Notes: a model not told the origin generated them from the sequence alone. Positions 26,660 to 35,934 are shown, counted from the stretch's first letter. The stretch: DNA of 64,000 nt from Pseudomonas hormoni (GCF_018502625.1 NZ_CP075566.1:2671001-2735000); one strand, 5' to 3'. Translations and numbers: made by a program.

Positions 26660-27019
26660 ATGTTCAAGGTAACGCCCAACCCGCCAGACACCGATCCGGC
26701 CTCCCCGTACGAACCCGATTCAAAAAAACTCAACGAGGCCGCCGAACGAGCCCTCGACTTTCATTTCCCGTCGGCTGCCGACCTCAAAGGCACCCCGCGC
26801 ACAATCACAAAGATGTTCATCGTCAACCCTGAACTCGACACCGAAACCCTGCTGGCCCATGCATGCGAATCGCTGGCCTCGGCCAACGTCATGACCATGG
26901 ACCTGGCGGACCACGTGGACGGGCCGAGTCGCAATACCCTGCTGGGCATTGCCCAAGTCATCATGCTCGGCGAGCTGGCGGTCAACCGGGCGCTCGATCG
27001 ACTCGATCCCATCGAATAA
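26660..27019 (+). CDS. DUF6124-type small hypothetical protein
   Basis: A 119-residue soluble protein with an acidic, proline-rich start (NPPDTDPASPYEPDS) and a helical C-terminal half (LLAHACESLASANVMTMDLADHV to AVNRALDRLDPIE). Similar small proteins, often multi-copy, are known only from Pseudomonas and have no established function. The family name is from memory of the conserved helical part. The gene sits directly behind a long structured leader with TTAGGA as ribosome site. Confidence 0.75.
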   Translation: MFKVTPNPPDTDPASPYEPDSKKLNEAAERALDFHFPSAADLKGTPRTITKMFIVNPELDTETLLAHACESLASANVMTMDLADHVDGPSRNTLLGIAQVIMLGELAVNRALDRLDPIE

Positions 27020-27122
27020 TCACTACCACCCATGATTGTACGGTGCCGGCGGCTCACGACTGTACGGGTCAAGCCGCACGGCACCTGTGGTAAAAATATC
27101 GCTCTCGATTCTGGAGCCGATC

Positions 27123-27743
27123 ATGGACCTCGCCACCCTCTCCCTCTTTCTCCCGGCCTGTTTCGCCCTGAACATGGCCCCCGGCCCGAACAACCTGCTG
27201 TCAGTCAGCAACTCGACGCGCTACGGCTATCGCACGGCGTGTGTGGCGGGTATCGGTCGGCTGCTGGCGTTCGCCGGGATGATCGCCCTCGCCTCGGCCG
27301 GGCTGGCGGTGGTGCTGCAAACCTCTGAGCTGTTGTTCTACGGGATCAAGATTGTCGGCGCGGCGTACCTGTTCTACCTCGCGTGGCAATTGTGGCGCGC
27401 CGATCCAGGGACGGAGAACGTTGTGACCGGCGCGCCGGCGGGGATGCTGACCCTGGCTCGACAGGAGTTTCTGGTGGCCGCCGGCAATCCGAAAGCCATC
27501 CTGATCTTCACCGCCTTCCTGCCCCAGTTCGTTGATCCGGGCCAGGCCGTGACGCCGCAATTCGCGGTGCTGGGCGCGTTGTTTCTGATGCTGGAATGGA
27601 TCGCCATCGGCGCCTACGCCTACATGGGCCTGCACATGCGCCGCTGGTTCGCCAAGCCCCGGGGCAAGCGGATTTTCAACCGGTGCTGCGCGGGGTTGTT
27701 GTCGGCGGCGGCTTCGGTGCTGTTGATGGCGCGTCGCGCCTGA
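27123..27743 (+). CDS. LysE/RhtB-family exporter
   Basis: A 206-residue exporter with the signature NMAPGPNNLLSVSNSTRYGYRTA and about six helices. The start at ATG 27123 (MDLATLSLF) is preferred over an upstream in-frame start. It is not closely similar to the LysE protein at 23052. A 70-base gap separates it from the next transporter; co-transcription is possible. Confidence 0.9.
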   Translation: MDLATLSLFLPACFALNMAPGPNNLLSVSNSTRYGYRTACVAGIGRLLAFAGMIALASAGLAVVLQTSELLFYGIKIVGAAYLFYLAWQLWRADPGTENVVTGAPAGMLTLARQEFLVAAGNPKAILIFTAFLPQFVDPGQAVTPQFAVLGALFLMLEWIAIGAYAYMGLHMRRWFAKPRGKRIFNRCCAGLLSAAASVLLMARRA

Positions 27744-27815
27744 CACAAGGTTTGACTGGCTGCCAGAGCCGTGCAGACTGGGTGGCATCCCGTAACCATG
27801 ACTCGAGCCCTTCGA

Positions 27816-28856
27816 ATGAACCCTAACGTGATCTACGCCCTCGGCGCTGCTGCGCTGTTTGGGGCCAGTACGCCATTGGCCAAGGCGTTGGGCCTGAACC
27901 TTTCGCCGATCCTGCTGGCAGGGTTGCTGTACCTGGGCAGCGGCCTTGGCCTGACGCTGGCGAGATTGATCCGGGACCGCCGCTGGCAGCCCAGCGGCCT
28001 TACGTTGTCGGAGTGGCCATGGCTGATTGGCGCCATTGCGTTTGGTGGCATCATCGGCCCCGTAGCGCTGATGTTCGGCCTGACCCTGACCTCCGGCGCC
28101 ACGGCCTCGCTTTTGCTCAACCTTGAATCGGTACTGACTGCCGTATTGGCCTGGGTAGTGTTCAAGGAGAACGCCGACCGCCGCATCGTCGCCGGCATGC
28201 TCGCTATCGTCCTCGGTGGCCTGCTGCTGGCCTGGCCGCAGGATTCGGCACAATCACTGGGCTGGATCGGCCCCTTGCTGGTCGCTCTGGCCTGTGCCTG
28301 CTGGGCGATCGATAACAACCTGACGCGCAAAGTCTCCGCCTCGGACGCGCTGTTCATCGCAGGCATCAAGGGTTTGGTCGCCGGTGTGGTGAACTGTTTT
28401 CTGGCACTGGCGCTGGGCGCAAAGCTGCCGCACGCAACGGTGCTGGTTCCTACGTTGCTCGTGGGTTTCCTCGGGTATGGCGTCAGTCTGGTGCTGTTTG
28501 TTCTGGCGTTGCGCGGATTGGGCACTGCGCGCACCGGTGCCTATTTTTCCACGGCACCTTTCCTTGGTGCGGCAATTGCCATCCTGCTGCTGGGCGAACC
28601 CGTGACGATTACGTTCTGGGCTGCTTCGCTGCTGATGGGCCTGGGCGTCTGGATTCATCTGACTGAACGCCACGCCCATGAGCATCAACATGTGGCACTT
28701 GCCCATCGTCATCGGCACGTTCACGACGAGCATCATCAACATGAGCATTCGTTCCAGTGGGACGGTACCGAGCCTCACAGTCACGAGCATGAGCACACGC
28801 CACTGCGTCACGCACACCCACACTTCCCGGACATTCATCACCGGCATAAGCATTAG
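27816..28856 (+). CDS. EamA-family transporter with long histidine-rich C-terminal tail
   Basis: A 346-residue protein (ATG 27798 is an alternative start). Ten helices form two EamA repeats (YALGAAALFGASTPLAKAL; ACACWAIDNNLTRKVSASDAL). The last 60 or so residues after the final helix are an extraordinary His-rich tail (HAHEHQHVALAHRHRHVHDEH and onward, ending HHRHKH). Such tails bind Ni, Co, Zn or Cu in other transporters, so a metal-linked role is plausible but unproven. Its stop abuts the reading frame that leads into ada. Confidence 0.88.
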   Translation: MNPNVIYALGAAALFGASTPLAKALGLNLSPILLAGLLYLGSGLGLTLARLIRDRRWQPSGLTLSEWPWLIGAIAFGGIIGPVALMFGLTLTSGATASLLLNLESVLTAVLAWVVFKENADRRIVAGMLAIVLGGLLLAWPQDSAQSLGWIGPLLVALACACWAIDNNLTRKVSASDALFIAGIKGLVAGVVNCFLALALGAKLPHATVLVPTLLVGFLGYGVSLVLFVLALRGLGTARTGAYFSTAPFLGAAIAILLLGEPVTITFWAASLLMGLGVWIHLTERHAHEHQHVALAHRHRHVHDEHHQHEHSFQWDGTEPHSHEHEHTPLRHAHPHFPDIHHRHKH

Positions 28857-28960
28857 TGCCGCGTAACGTGCATCGGCGCATTGAAACTGATGACGAATGC
28901 CTGGAATTCCCTGTCGATTTTCCGGTGGAGGCGCCGGGCGGCGCGCCCTATGCTCAACCC

Positions 28961-30043
28961 ATGAACCTACAAAACGCGATGCTTCCGCCCCATGCCGAGA
29001 TGGTTCGCGCCATGCTCGAACGAGACACCACCTACGAGGGGGTGTTTTTTACTGCGGTCAAAACCACGGGCATCTTCTGCCGCCCCAGCTGCACGGCGCG
29101 CAAACCGAAACCGGAGAACGTCGAGTTCTTCGCCCATGCCGATGACTGCCTGTCCGCCGGCTATCGCGCCTGCCTGCGGTGCAAACCGCTGGACGCGGCC
29201 GCCATCGCGCCGGACTGGGTGCAGAAGCTGCTCCAGTCGGTGGACGCCGATCCCGAGCTGCGCTGGAGCGATGCCCAGTTGCTGGCCGAGGGCATCGAGC
29301 CACTGAAACTGCGGCGCTGGTTCAAGCAGCATTTCGGCATGACCTTCCACGCCTGGCTGCGCACCCGACGCCTCGGCATGGCGCTGGGCGGGATCAAGCA
29401 GGGCGATTCCATCGACAGCGCAGCGTTCGATTCCGGTTACGAATCCCTGAGCGGGTTTCGCGACGCCTTTCAAAAATCCTTTCACATCACCCCCGGTCGC
29501 GCCGCCAACAGTGAGCCTTTGCTGTTCACGCGCCTGACCACGCCGCTGGGACCGATGATCGCCATGGCCGAACGGCGCGGGCTGGTGCTGCTGGAGTTTC
29601 TCGACCGGCCGGCGCTGACCCGGGAAGTCGAAGCCCTGCAGAACCGTCATGGCTATGCCGTGGCGCCGGGGCACAACGCGCACCTTCAGCAAATCGAAAC
29701 AGAGCTGGCCCAGTATTTCGCCGGCAAGCTGACCGAATTCAAGGTGCCGCTGCACTTGCCCGGCACCGAGTTCTCCCGGCAGGTCTGGGCCGAACTGGCG
29801 AAAATCCCCTACGGCCAGACCAGCACCTACGGCACCATCGCTGCGCTGTTGGGAAAACCCGGTGCCAGCCGCGCCGTGGGCCTGGCCAACGGGCACAACC
29901 GGATTTCGATTGTCTTGCCCTGCCACCGGGTGATCGGTGCGGACGGCTCATTGACGGGCTATGGTGGAGGGCAACCGCGCAAGGCGTTTCTGCTCAGGCT
30001 GGAAAACGCTGCGGTGCAGGTCACACGACAACTCGCATTCTGA
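28961..30043 (+). CDS. ada: Bifunctional Ada: transcriptional regulator and O6-methylguanine-DNA methyltransferase
   Basis: A 360-residue protein. The N-terminal zinc/methyl-phosphotriester domain has FCRPSC and CLRCKP cysteines; the first Cys of FCRPSC is the expected methyl acceptor. An AraC-like helix-turn-helix follows (LRRWFKQHFGMTFHAWLRTRRL), then the C-terminal methyltransferase with the active-site motif IVLPCHRVIG. Start MNLQNAMLPPH at 28961 is chosen; the frame is open further upstream but without family similarity. Methylated Ada is known to activate alkylation-repair genes. Two such genes follow in the same direction. Confidence 0.95.
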   Translation: MNLQNAMLPPHAEMVRAMLERDTTYEGVFFTAVKTTGIFCRPSCTARKPKPENVEFFAHADDCLSAGYRACLRCKPLDAAAIAPDWVQKLLQSVDADPELRWSDAQLLAEGIEPLKLRRWFKQHFGMTFHAWLRTRRLGMALGGIKQGDSIDSAAFDSGYESLSGFRDAFQKSFHITPGRAANSEPLLFTRLTTPLGPMIAMAERRGLVLLEFLDRPALTREVEALQNRHGYAVAPGHNAHLQQIETELAQYFAGKLTEFKVPLHLPGTEFSRQVWAELAKIPYGQTSTYGTIAALLGKPGASRAVGLANGHNRISIVLPCHRVIGADGSLTGYGGGQPRKAFLLRLENAAVQVTRQLAF

Positions 30044-30076
30044 CGCTTGGCTGTTTTTCATAAGGAAGGACATTCG

Positions 30077-30889
30077 ATGGACACGCTCGACCAGCAATTC
30101 CACAGGCTGCATCAGGACGGCCTGCTGATTCTCACCAACGTCGCCGATGCCGCCGGAGCGCGCATCGTCGAGCAACTGGGCTGCAAAGCCGTGGCCACCA
30201 GCAGTGCGGCCGTCGCCTGGGCTCATGGTTACGCGGACGGCAATGCCCTGCCCCTCGAGCGCCTGGTCTCGACCGTCGAGTCCATCGCCCGGGTGATTTC
30301 ACTACCGTTGACCGTGGACATCGAGGCCGGCTATTCCGATGACCTGACGCGGGTTGCCGAAGTGATCGATGCGGTGATCGCCGCCGGTGCCGTCGGGATC
30401 AACATCGAAGACGGTGCGTCCCCGCCCGAGCTGCTCGCCCGCAAGATCGAAATCGCCCGTCAGGTGGCCGAGCGCCGCGAGGTGAAGCTGTTCATCAACG
30501 CCCGCACCGATGTGTACCTCAAGGGGCTGGTGCCGGCCGAAGACCGCGTCGCGGAAACGCTCAAACGCGCGGCGCTGTATCAGGCGGCCGGTGCTGACGG
30601 GCTGTTCGCCGCCGGCGTTTCGGCGGAGTACGAAATTGCTGCGCTGTGCCATGGCACCCCGCTGCCGGTAAATGTACTGGGGCTGCCGGGGCTACCGTCG
30701 CCTGAAGCGTTAAAAGCGCTGGGCGTTCGCCGTCTGAGCGCGGGTTCCGGTATCGCCGAGTTTCTTTACGGTGCGATGGCTGGCCTGGCCAAAAGTTTTC
30801 TGGAAACCGGCAAACTCGATAGCAACCACCTCAAGGCGTTCACCTACGGGGAAGTGAACGCACTGCTCAAACCTGCGGTGAACGCTTGA
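30077..30889 (+). CDS. Isocitrate lyase/PEP mutase family protein
   Basis: A 270-residue TIM-barrel protein. Characteristic segments are TSSAAVAWAHGYADG, TVDIEAGYSDD (metal-binding Asp/Glu) and NIEDGASPPELLARKI, but it lacks the KKCGH catalytic loop of true isocitrate lyase. Members include oxaloacetate decarboxylases and PEP mutases; the reaction here is undetermined. AAGGAAGGA precedes ATG 30077. The stop overlaps the next start (TTGA), so it is translationally coupled to the alkA-like gene. Confidence 0.88.
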   Translation: MDTLDQQFHRLHQDGLLILTNVADAAGARIVEQLGCKAVATSSAAVAWAHGYADGNALPLERLVSTVESIARVISLPLTVDIEAGYSDDLTRVAEVIDAVIAAGAVGINIEDGASPPELLARKIEIARQVAERREVKLFINARTDVYLKGLVPAEDRVAETLKRAALYQAAGADGLFAAGVSAEYEIAALCHGTPLPVNVLGLPGLPSPEALKALGVRRLSAGSGIAEFLYGAMAGLAKSFLETGKLDSNHLKAFTYGEVNALLKPAVNA

Positions 30890-31503
30890 CCGATCCTTAC
30901 TTGCCCGCAACGGCGTTTCTCGCGTCCATTGATGACGACTGGGCGCGCCACATCGCAGCCGTCGGCCCCTGTCTGCACCAGCCGCATGCGGCGCGCGATC
31001 CGTATGAATCGCTGGTGCGTGCGATTGCCTATCAGCAACTGCACGCCAAAGCCGGAGATGCGATTGTCGGTCGGCTGCTGGCGTTGTTTCCTTCGACGGC
31101 GTTTCCGCGTCCTGAACAGATTCTGGCGAGCGGGTTTGATCAACTGCGCGGGTGCGGTTTTTCCGCGAGCAAGATCGCGACGATTCAGGGCATCGCTCAG
31201 GCAGCGCTGGATGGCGTGGTGCCGGATTATGCGACGGCGTTGGCGATGGACGATGAGGTGTTGATCGAGCGATTGATCACGTTGCGCGGGGTTGGGCGCT
31301 GGACGGTTGAGATGCTGCTGATCTACAGCCTGGAGCGACCGGATATTTTGCCGGCCGATGATTTCGGGGTGCGTGAGGGGTATCGGCGGTTGAAGGGGTT
31401 GGAGGTACAGCCGACGCGCAAGCAGATGGTGGAGATCGGGTTGGGGTGGAGTCCTTATCGGACGGTGGCTTCCTGGTATTTGTGGCGGGTTGCCAACAAG
31501 TAG
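30886..31503 (+). CDS. DNA-3-methyladenine glycosylase II (AlkA-like, HhH-GPD)
   Basis: A 205-residue HhH-GPD base-excision glycosylase that would remove alkylated purines. The helix-hairpin-helix is LITLRGVGRWTVEMLLIYSL, and the catalytic Asp is in LPADDFGVREGYRRL. The N-terminal TATA-box-like domain of E. coli AlkA is absent, as in Mag1-type enzymes. The start is TTG 30886 within the upstream stop; no alternative is nearby. It completes an ada-linked alkylation repair cluster. Confidence 0.9.
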   Translation: MTDPYLPATAFLASIDDDWARHIAAVGPCLHQPHAARDPYESLVRAIAYQQLHAKAGDAIVGRLLALFPSTAFPRPEQILASGFDQLRGCGFSASKIATIQGIAQAALDGVVPDYATALAMDDEVLIERLITLRGVGRWTVEMLLIYSLERPDILPADDFGVREGYRRLKGLEVQPTRKQMVEIGLGWSPYRTVASWYLWRVANK

Positions 31504-31517
31504 ACCGCGTTATCGTT

Positions 31518-31609
31518 CTTCGCGGGCAAGCCTCGCTCCTACAGGTTCGGCGTCAGCTATGCGATTGCGATCGACACAAACCTTGTAGGAGCGAGGCTTG
31601 CCCGCGAAG
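31518..31609. repeat. REP palindrome (CTTCGCGGGCAAGCCTCGCTCC type)
   Basis: Inverted arms CTTCGCGGGCAAGCCTCGCT and its complement are separated by about 40 bases. The same type is found at 42845. Confidence 0.85.
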
Positions 31610-31721
31610 GGGCCAGCCCAGTCAACACACATCCAGAGCCACCGGCACTCGCACCTCAAGTTATGAAGCCCCCTGCCGACAAGCCCTGTAGGAAACTACT
31701 GGTACTCAGCATGGAGCAGCT

Positions 31722-33311
31722 ATGACCGTCATTTCTTCTATCTCTTCCTTGCCGCCACTGGCGGTCGCCAGGATTGCTGCCACCCAGCCCGCCGCTGGCA
31801 CTACCACCGAATCAACAGCTGCCCTGTCCTCCCCCGCATCGATTGTCACCTTGCATCAGGATAACAAGACCATCGATGCCCAGACTTACACCTCCCGGGG
31901 TGTCATTGCGGAGCCTGATGCTCCGCTTGCCTGGGAATACACGCAGCCTGACAAAGTGTCGTTTCGCATGGGTGGCAACTTCGCAAGCGCGTCAGCCAGC
32001 AGCCGGTTCCGGGGACTGGGTGAGACACTGCTTCTGCAACTGGCGCAATCCAACCAGAACATCTCCCAGTCGGTCATTCGCTCATCGACCGGGCGGGCGC
32101 TCGAGCCTGCAGCGTTGGCGGCAGCCCAGGCCAGGATTCACAGTGGCGTTGCAGACAACAGCATCAACCTGACCCTGAAAACAGCTAGCGGCAAAACCGT
32201 CGAGATCACCCTGTCCAGTCAGGATAACGCGTTGGCGGTGCAGGCTCAGGTCCAGGGTGGCGACCTCAGTGAAGAAGAACTTGCCGCGCTTGGCGCCATG
32301 GCTGAAGGATTTGAATCGACCATCCAGGGCCTCACCGCCGTTCCACCGCAACTCAAGCTGGATGCGCTGGCTCAGTTCGACACTGACGTGTTTTCCTCGG
32401 TCGACCTGACCACACGGTTCAAGCTCGACGATGACAGTACGCAGAGCTTTGAGCTGCATGCCGACGCAAACCAGCGCCAGGTGCGCATGAGCGGTGCGGC
32501 AGGCGATTTCGACATGTCCGTGGACCTGAAAAACGCCGCCATCCTCGGCGACAGCAATCAGAAAGCCAAGGCGCTCGCGAGCTACCTGCGTCAAATAGAA
32601 GCGGCGCGCGATCGAGGCGACGGCGACCAGAATCTGCTGTCGATGTTCGAGAGCGCATTCAAGACCGTGCACAGCAGCTATCCGCAAAGCCGCGCGGCAA
32701 GCGGGCCGCAGCCCCCCACCGCAATCAAGCTGACAGACACCGACCGCAGCGTTCTCACCGGCCTCGCCGATTTCAGCGCGACGGTCACCGAGAAGACCGT
32801 AGACGGCAATCCAGCGCGGCCTGGCGAATTCGACTCGTTCAAATATGGCTTATCGCAGTCCACGCAATCCAAAGGTCAGGATCAGTTAAATCGCAAGGTC
32901 GTCCAGAATCAGCAATCGCATCTGACAGCCCAATACCATAAGCCACTGTATGCCGGACAAACGCTGGAACTGACGGCTGACCCACAATCCCAGAACTATC
33001 AGTACTACCAGATCGACGATCAGGCCAGCAGCACGAGCAGCATCGGCTATGTCAAAGGTAAGTTGGTCGAAGCGTCCGTCACCCAATCGGCTAGCCAGTC
33101 CACGCGCATATCCAAGTATGTGATGGGGAATCTGGAGGAAGATAACGTGACACCGGTCTCGTCCTCGAAGACGCAAAATCTCCTCGGTCTTCTGCAACAG
33201 GCACTGCAAGAGGACAAGCTTGCGAAACCGGGACGAGGTACGTCATACGGCTTTGCCGCCATTCAAGACAAGGTGATGTTGGTTGGCAGCCCGATGGAGA
33301 TTAAAGGCTGA
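31722..33311 (+). CDS. Large hypothetical protein, Ser/Gln/Ala-rich
   Basis: A 529-residue protein I do not recognise. GGAGCAGCT precedes the ATG. It has no signal peptide, no transmembrane segment and no cysteine that I can see. Composition is rich in Ser, Thr, Gln and Asp. The first 60 residues (VISSISSLPPLAVARIAATQPAAGTT) are low-complexity, like non-cleaved type III or flagellar-type secretion leaders and flagellar hook-length proteins, but no motif supports this. The centre has alternating beta-like stretches (VDLTTRFKLDDDSTQSFELHADANQRQVRMSG). It stands alone between a REP and a terminator. Confidence 0.75.
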   Translation: MTVISSISSLPPLAVARIAATQPAAGTTTESTAALSSPASIVTLHQDNKTIDAQTYTSRGVIAEPDAPLAWEYTQPDKVSFRMGGNFASASASSRFRGLGETLLLQLAQSNQNISQSVIRSSTGRALEPAALAAAQARIHSGVADNSINLTLKTASGKTVEITLSSQDNALAVQAQVQGGDLSEEELAALGAMAEGFESTIQGLTAVPPQLKLDALAQFDTDVFSSVDLTTRFKLDDDSTQSFELHADANQRQVRMSGAAGDFDMSVDLKNAAILGDSNQKAKALASYLRQIEAARDRGDGDQNLLSMFESAFKTVHSSYPQSRAASGPQPPTAIKLTDTDRSVLTGLADFSATVTEKTVDGNPARPGEFDSFKYGLSQSTQSKGQDQLNRKVVQNQQSHLTAQYHKPLYAGQTLELTADPQSQNYQYYQIDDQASSTSSIGYVKGKLVEASVTQSASQSTRISKYVMGNLEEDNVTPVSSSKTQNLLGLLQQALQEDKLAKPGRGTSYGFAAIQDKVMLVGSPMEIKG

Positions 33312-33399
33312 CCCGAAAACCGATGCCGGCTCGGGAATTCGCCGACGCTACGCAAACGACCCGATCGGCCAAGGCTTTGCTCCCCTTGGTCATGACTCT

Positions 33400-33430
33400 A
33401 GCCACCTTACTTAGGGTTGGTGGCTTTTTA
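33400..33430 (+). terminator. Rho-independent terminator
   Basis: AGCCACC and GGTGGCT with a 12-base loop, followed by TTTTT, about 90 bases after the hypothetical gene. Confidence 0.8.
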
Positions 33431-33575
33431 GAATCAATGACTGCGTCAGTTTGTCGCAAGTTATGAGCAATCCTTTGACGCGTATAATCGCTCCCCTCCG
33501 CTAAACCGGCATGCATCATAGACGCCCTGTCCGAGGTTGATTTTCCGTTCGGGCTCATCAAAAGGTCTGTAGAAC

Positions 33576-34181
33576 ATGAGTGTTTCGTTGACCCGCCGCC
33601 AGGTGGTTGCAGGTATCGGCTTGTTCGGCCTTGGCCTCCTCGCTGGCTGCGACAATAGCGTCAGCCTGTCGTACAAGTACGGCAAGGACCTGAACGACAA
33701 GATCCTCGGACGGACATTCAAGCTGAAAGACTCTGAAGGCAACCTCACAACGCTCTCGAGCTTTCGTGGCTTGATGCCGATGATTTTCTTCGGTTTCACC
33801 CAGTGCCCGGCGGTATGCCCCACTACCCTGGCTCGCGCAGCGCAAATCAAGAAACTGATGGGAAAAGACGGGGATATTCTCCAGGTCGTCTTCATCACGC
33901 TGGACCCGGAACGGGACACGCCGGCGGTGTTGGATGCCTACGTCAAGACGTTTGATCCCTCATTTGTCGCGCTCCACGGGACACTCGAGGAAACGGCGGA
34001 AACGGCCAAGGAGTTCGGGGTGTTCTATGAAAAAATCCCGAGCGGCTCGACCTATACGCTCTCCCATACAGCGACCAGCTATGTGTATGACACAAGGGGC
34101 AGGTTGCGCGTCGGACTGTCCCAGTCCCTTTCTGCACAAGAGTGTACGGAAGACTTGAAAACCGTTATGGAGGTCTGCTGA
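33576..34181 (+). CDS. SCO1/SenC-family copper chaperone, lipoprotein
   Basis: A 201-residue thioredoxin-fold protein. The N-terminus has a twin Arg (LTRRQVVAGIG) and a lipobox LLAGC, so the mature protein is anchored at the outside of the inner membrane. The copper site CPAVCP (CxxxCP) and a downstream His in TLSHTATSYVYD match SCO proteins, which load copper into the CuA centre of cytochrome oxidase. TATAAT at about 33484 could be the -10. The stop overlaps the start of the PCuAC gene. Confidence 0.92.
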   Translation: MSVSLTRRQVVAGIGLFGLGLLAGCDNSVSLSYKYGKDLNDKILGRTFKLKDSEGNLTTLSSFRGLMPMIFFGFTQCPAVCPTTLARAAQIKKLMGKDGDILQVVFITLDPERDTPAVLDAYVKTFDPSFVALHGTLEETAETAKEFGVFYEKIPSGSTYTLSHTATSYVYDTRGRLRVGLSQSLSAQECTEDLKTVMEVC

Positions 34182-34669
34182 TGAATTCGAATGCCATTAA
34201 AACTGCCATCAATGTGCGCGTTCAAACGGCTGTCCTGGGGCTTTTTCTCCTGGGAACGGCGCTTCAGGTTTCAGCACAGACTCAAGTGGACGACGCCTGG
34301 GTACGCGCCACCGTTGCCGGGCAACAAGCAACCGGAGCGTTCATGACGGTCACCGCTAGCAGCGACAGCAAACTGCTAAGCGTGCAAACACCGGTCGCTA
34401 AAATTGTGCAGATTCACGAGTCGACCATGAAAAACGACGTGATGAGCATGCAACCCGTGGAGTTCGTTGCCTTGCCCGCAGGGAAAGCGGTCACTCTGGA
34501 TCCTCATAGCTATCACGTGATGCTGATCGACCTGGTCGGCCAGGTCAAAGAAGGCGACAAAGTGCCGCTGACCCTGACTGTCGAAAACGCCAATGGCGAG
34601 AAGGAGTCGATCAAGGTTGAGGCAGAAGCGCGAGCGCTGAATACGCCGGATCACAGCAAAATGCATTGA
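34181..34669 (+). CDS. Periplasmic copper chaperone PCu(A)C
   Basis: A 162-residue protein with a signal peptide (TAVLGLFLLGTALQVSAQ) and the PCuAC pattern H-x-n-M, M, H-x-M: IHESTMKNDVMSMQPV followed by SYHVML. It delivers Cu(I) to cytochrome oxidase with SCO. The TGATG overlap and GGAGGT ribosome site couple it to the SCO gene. The C-terminal HSKMH adds possible copper ligands. Confidence 0.92.
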   Translation: MNSNAIKTAINVRVQTAVLGLFLLGTALQVSAQTQVDDAWVRATVAGQQATGAFMTVTASSDSKLLSVQTPVAKIVQIHESTMKNDVMSMQPVEFVALPAGKAVTLDPHSYHVMLIDLVGQVKEGDKVPLTLTVENANGEKESIKVEAEARALNTPDHSKMH

Positions 34670-34723
34670 CGGTTTGGGAGTCACCCGGACATCGGTGGCG
34701 TTCAGTAGGACCGCGTTATCGTT

Positions 34724-34800
34724 CATCGCTAGCAGGCTAGCTCCCACAAGGGTCTCATGAACACTGGAGATCCACTGTGGGAGCTAGCCTGCTAGCGATG
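34724..34800. repeat. REP palindrome (GCTAGCAGGCTAGCTCCCAC type)
   Basis: Inverted arms CATCGCTAGCAGGCTAGCTC and its complement flank a 30-base centre. A related single arm is at 52414. Confidence 0.85.
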
Positions 34801-34834
34801 GCGTCAGCCCATTCAACACATCACCCAAAGCCTG

Positions 34835-35932
34835 TCACAACCCGGACTTCAGCCGACTGAACGCCCGTATCAACGCCCGGTTGAACGCCTTTCCATTGTC
34901 ATTCTTGCTATACAACGAAGCCCTCACCTGCGCCGACGGATACGTGCCCGGATCATTACGAATCGCCGGGTCGATCAAGTCATCCGCCGCCGTGATCGCA
35001 TTGGCGTAGTGAATGGTGTCGGTGATCGGTGCAATCACTTCCGGCGTCATCAGGTAATCCATCAACGCCAGCCCGGCTTCGGGATGCGGCGCATCCTTGG
35101 GAATGACCATGGCATCGAACCAGATCAGCGTGCCTTCCTTCGGTATCCTGTAAGTCAACGTGAACGGTTTTTTCGCGGCCTCTGCCTGGCCCGCCGCGAT
35201 GGCCACGTTGCCGTTCCACGACATCGCCACGCAGGTGTTGCCGTTTGCCAGGTCGCTGATGTTCAGGTCATTGTCGAAATAGCGGATGTAAGGCCGGATC
35301 TTCGCCAATTGCTGCTCGGCCAGCTTCAGGTCATCGAGGTTCTGGCGGTTGATGTCCAGCCCCATGTACTTCATCACCGCGGCGAACACCTCGTTGGGGT
35401 CGTTGAGCAAACTCACCCCACAATCGGCGAATTTCGACACCACTGCCGGATCGAACAGCATCGCCCAGCTGTCGGTTGGGGCGTCTGGCAAGCGCTTTGT
35501 GATCGCCTCTTGCTGATAGCCCACGCCGGTCGTGCCCCAGGCGTAAATCCCGGCGTAACGATTGCCCGGATCGAACACCGCCATGTGCTGGCGGAACTCG
35601 TCACCGACGCCGGCAAAATGCGGCAACCGTTGCGGGTTCAACGTTTGAATGGCTCCGCTCTGGATCGCCCGGGACAAATGCTGCCCCGCCGTCAGCACCA
35701 GGTCATAGCCACTGCGGCCAGTGAGCAATTTGGTCTCGACGGTCTCCAGGGAATCGAAGTGATCGGCGACCACGTGAATGCCGGTTTTCTTCTCGAAATT
35801 GGTCAGGGTATCCGGGGCCAGGTACTCGCCCCAGATGTACAGGTTCACCACCGGTCTGGCGCTGTCGGCGGCCTGCACGCACAAGGGTGCAAGCACCAGC
35901 ATTAACGCTTGAGTCAGTTTGTGCAGGCCCAT
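34835..35932 (-). CDS. Periplasmic polyamine-binding protein (PotF/SpuD-like)
   Basis: A 365-residue extracellular binding protein of the spermidine/putrescine class. The start at 35932 follows AAGGAG and gives a normal signal peptide (LHKLTQALMLVLAPLCVQAA). Mature landmarks are VNLYIWGEYLAPDTLTNFEKKTGI and GNTCVAMSWNGNVAIA. It begins 2 bases after the agmatine deiminase stop, so they form an operon. No permease or ATPase is adjacent, so it must use a transporter elsewhere or act as a sensor. Confidence 0.9.
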   Translation of the reverse strand: MGLHKLTQALMLVLAPLCVQAADSARPVVNLYIWGEYLAPDTLTNFEKKTGIHVVADHFDSLETVETKLLTGRSGYDLVLTAGQHLSRAIQSGAIQTLNPQRLPHFAGVGDEFRQHMAVFDPGNRYAGIYAWGTTGVGYQQEAITKRLPDAPTDSWAMLFDPAVVSKFADCGVSLLNDPNEVFAAVMKYMGLDINRQNLDDLKLAEQQLAKIRPYIRYFDNDLNISDLANGNTCVAMSWNGNVAIAAGQAEAAKKPFTLTYRIPKEGTLIWFDAMVIPKDAPHPEAGLALMDYLMTPEVIAPITDTIHYANAITAADDLIDPAIRNDPGTYPSAQVRASLYSKNDNGKAFNRALIRAFSRLKSGL

Positions 35933-35934
35933 GA

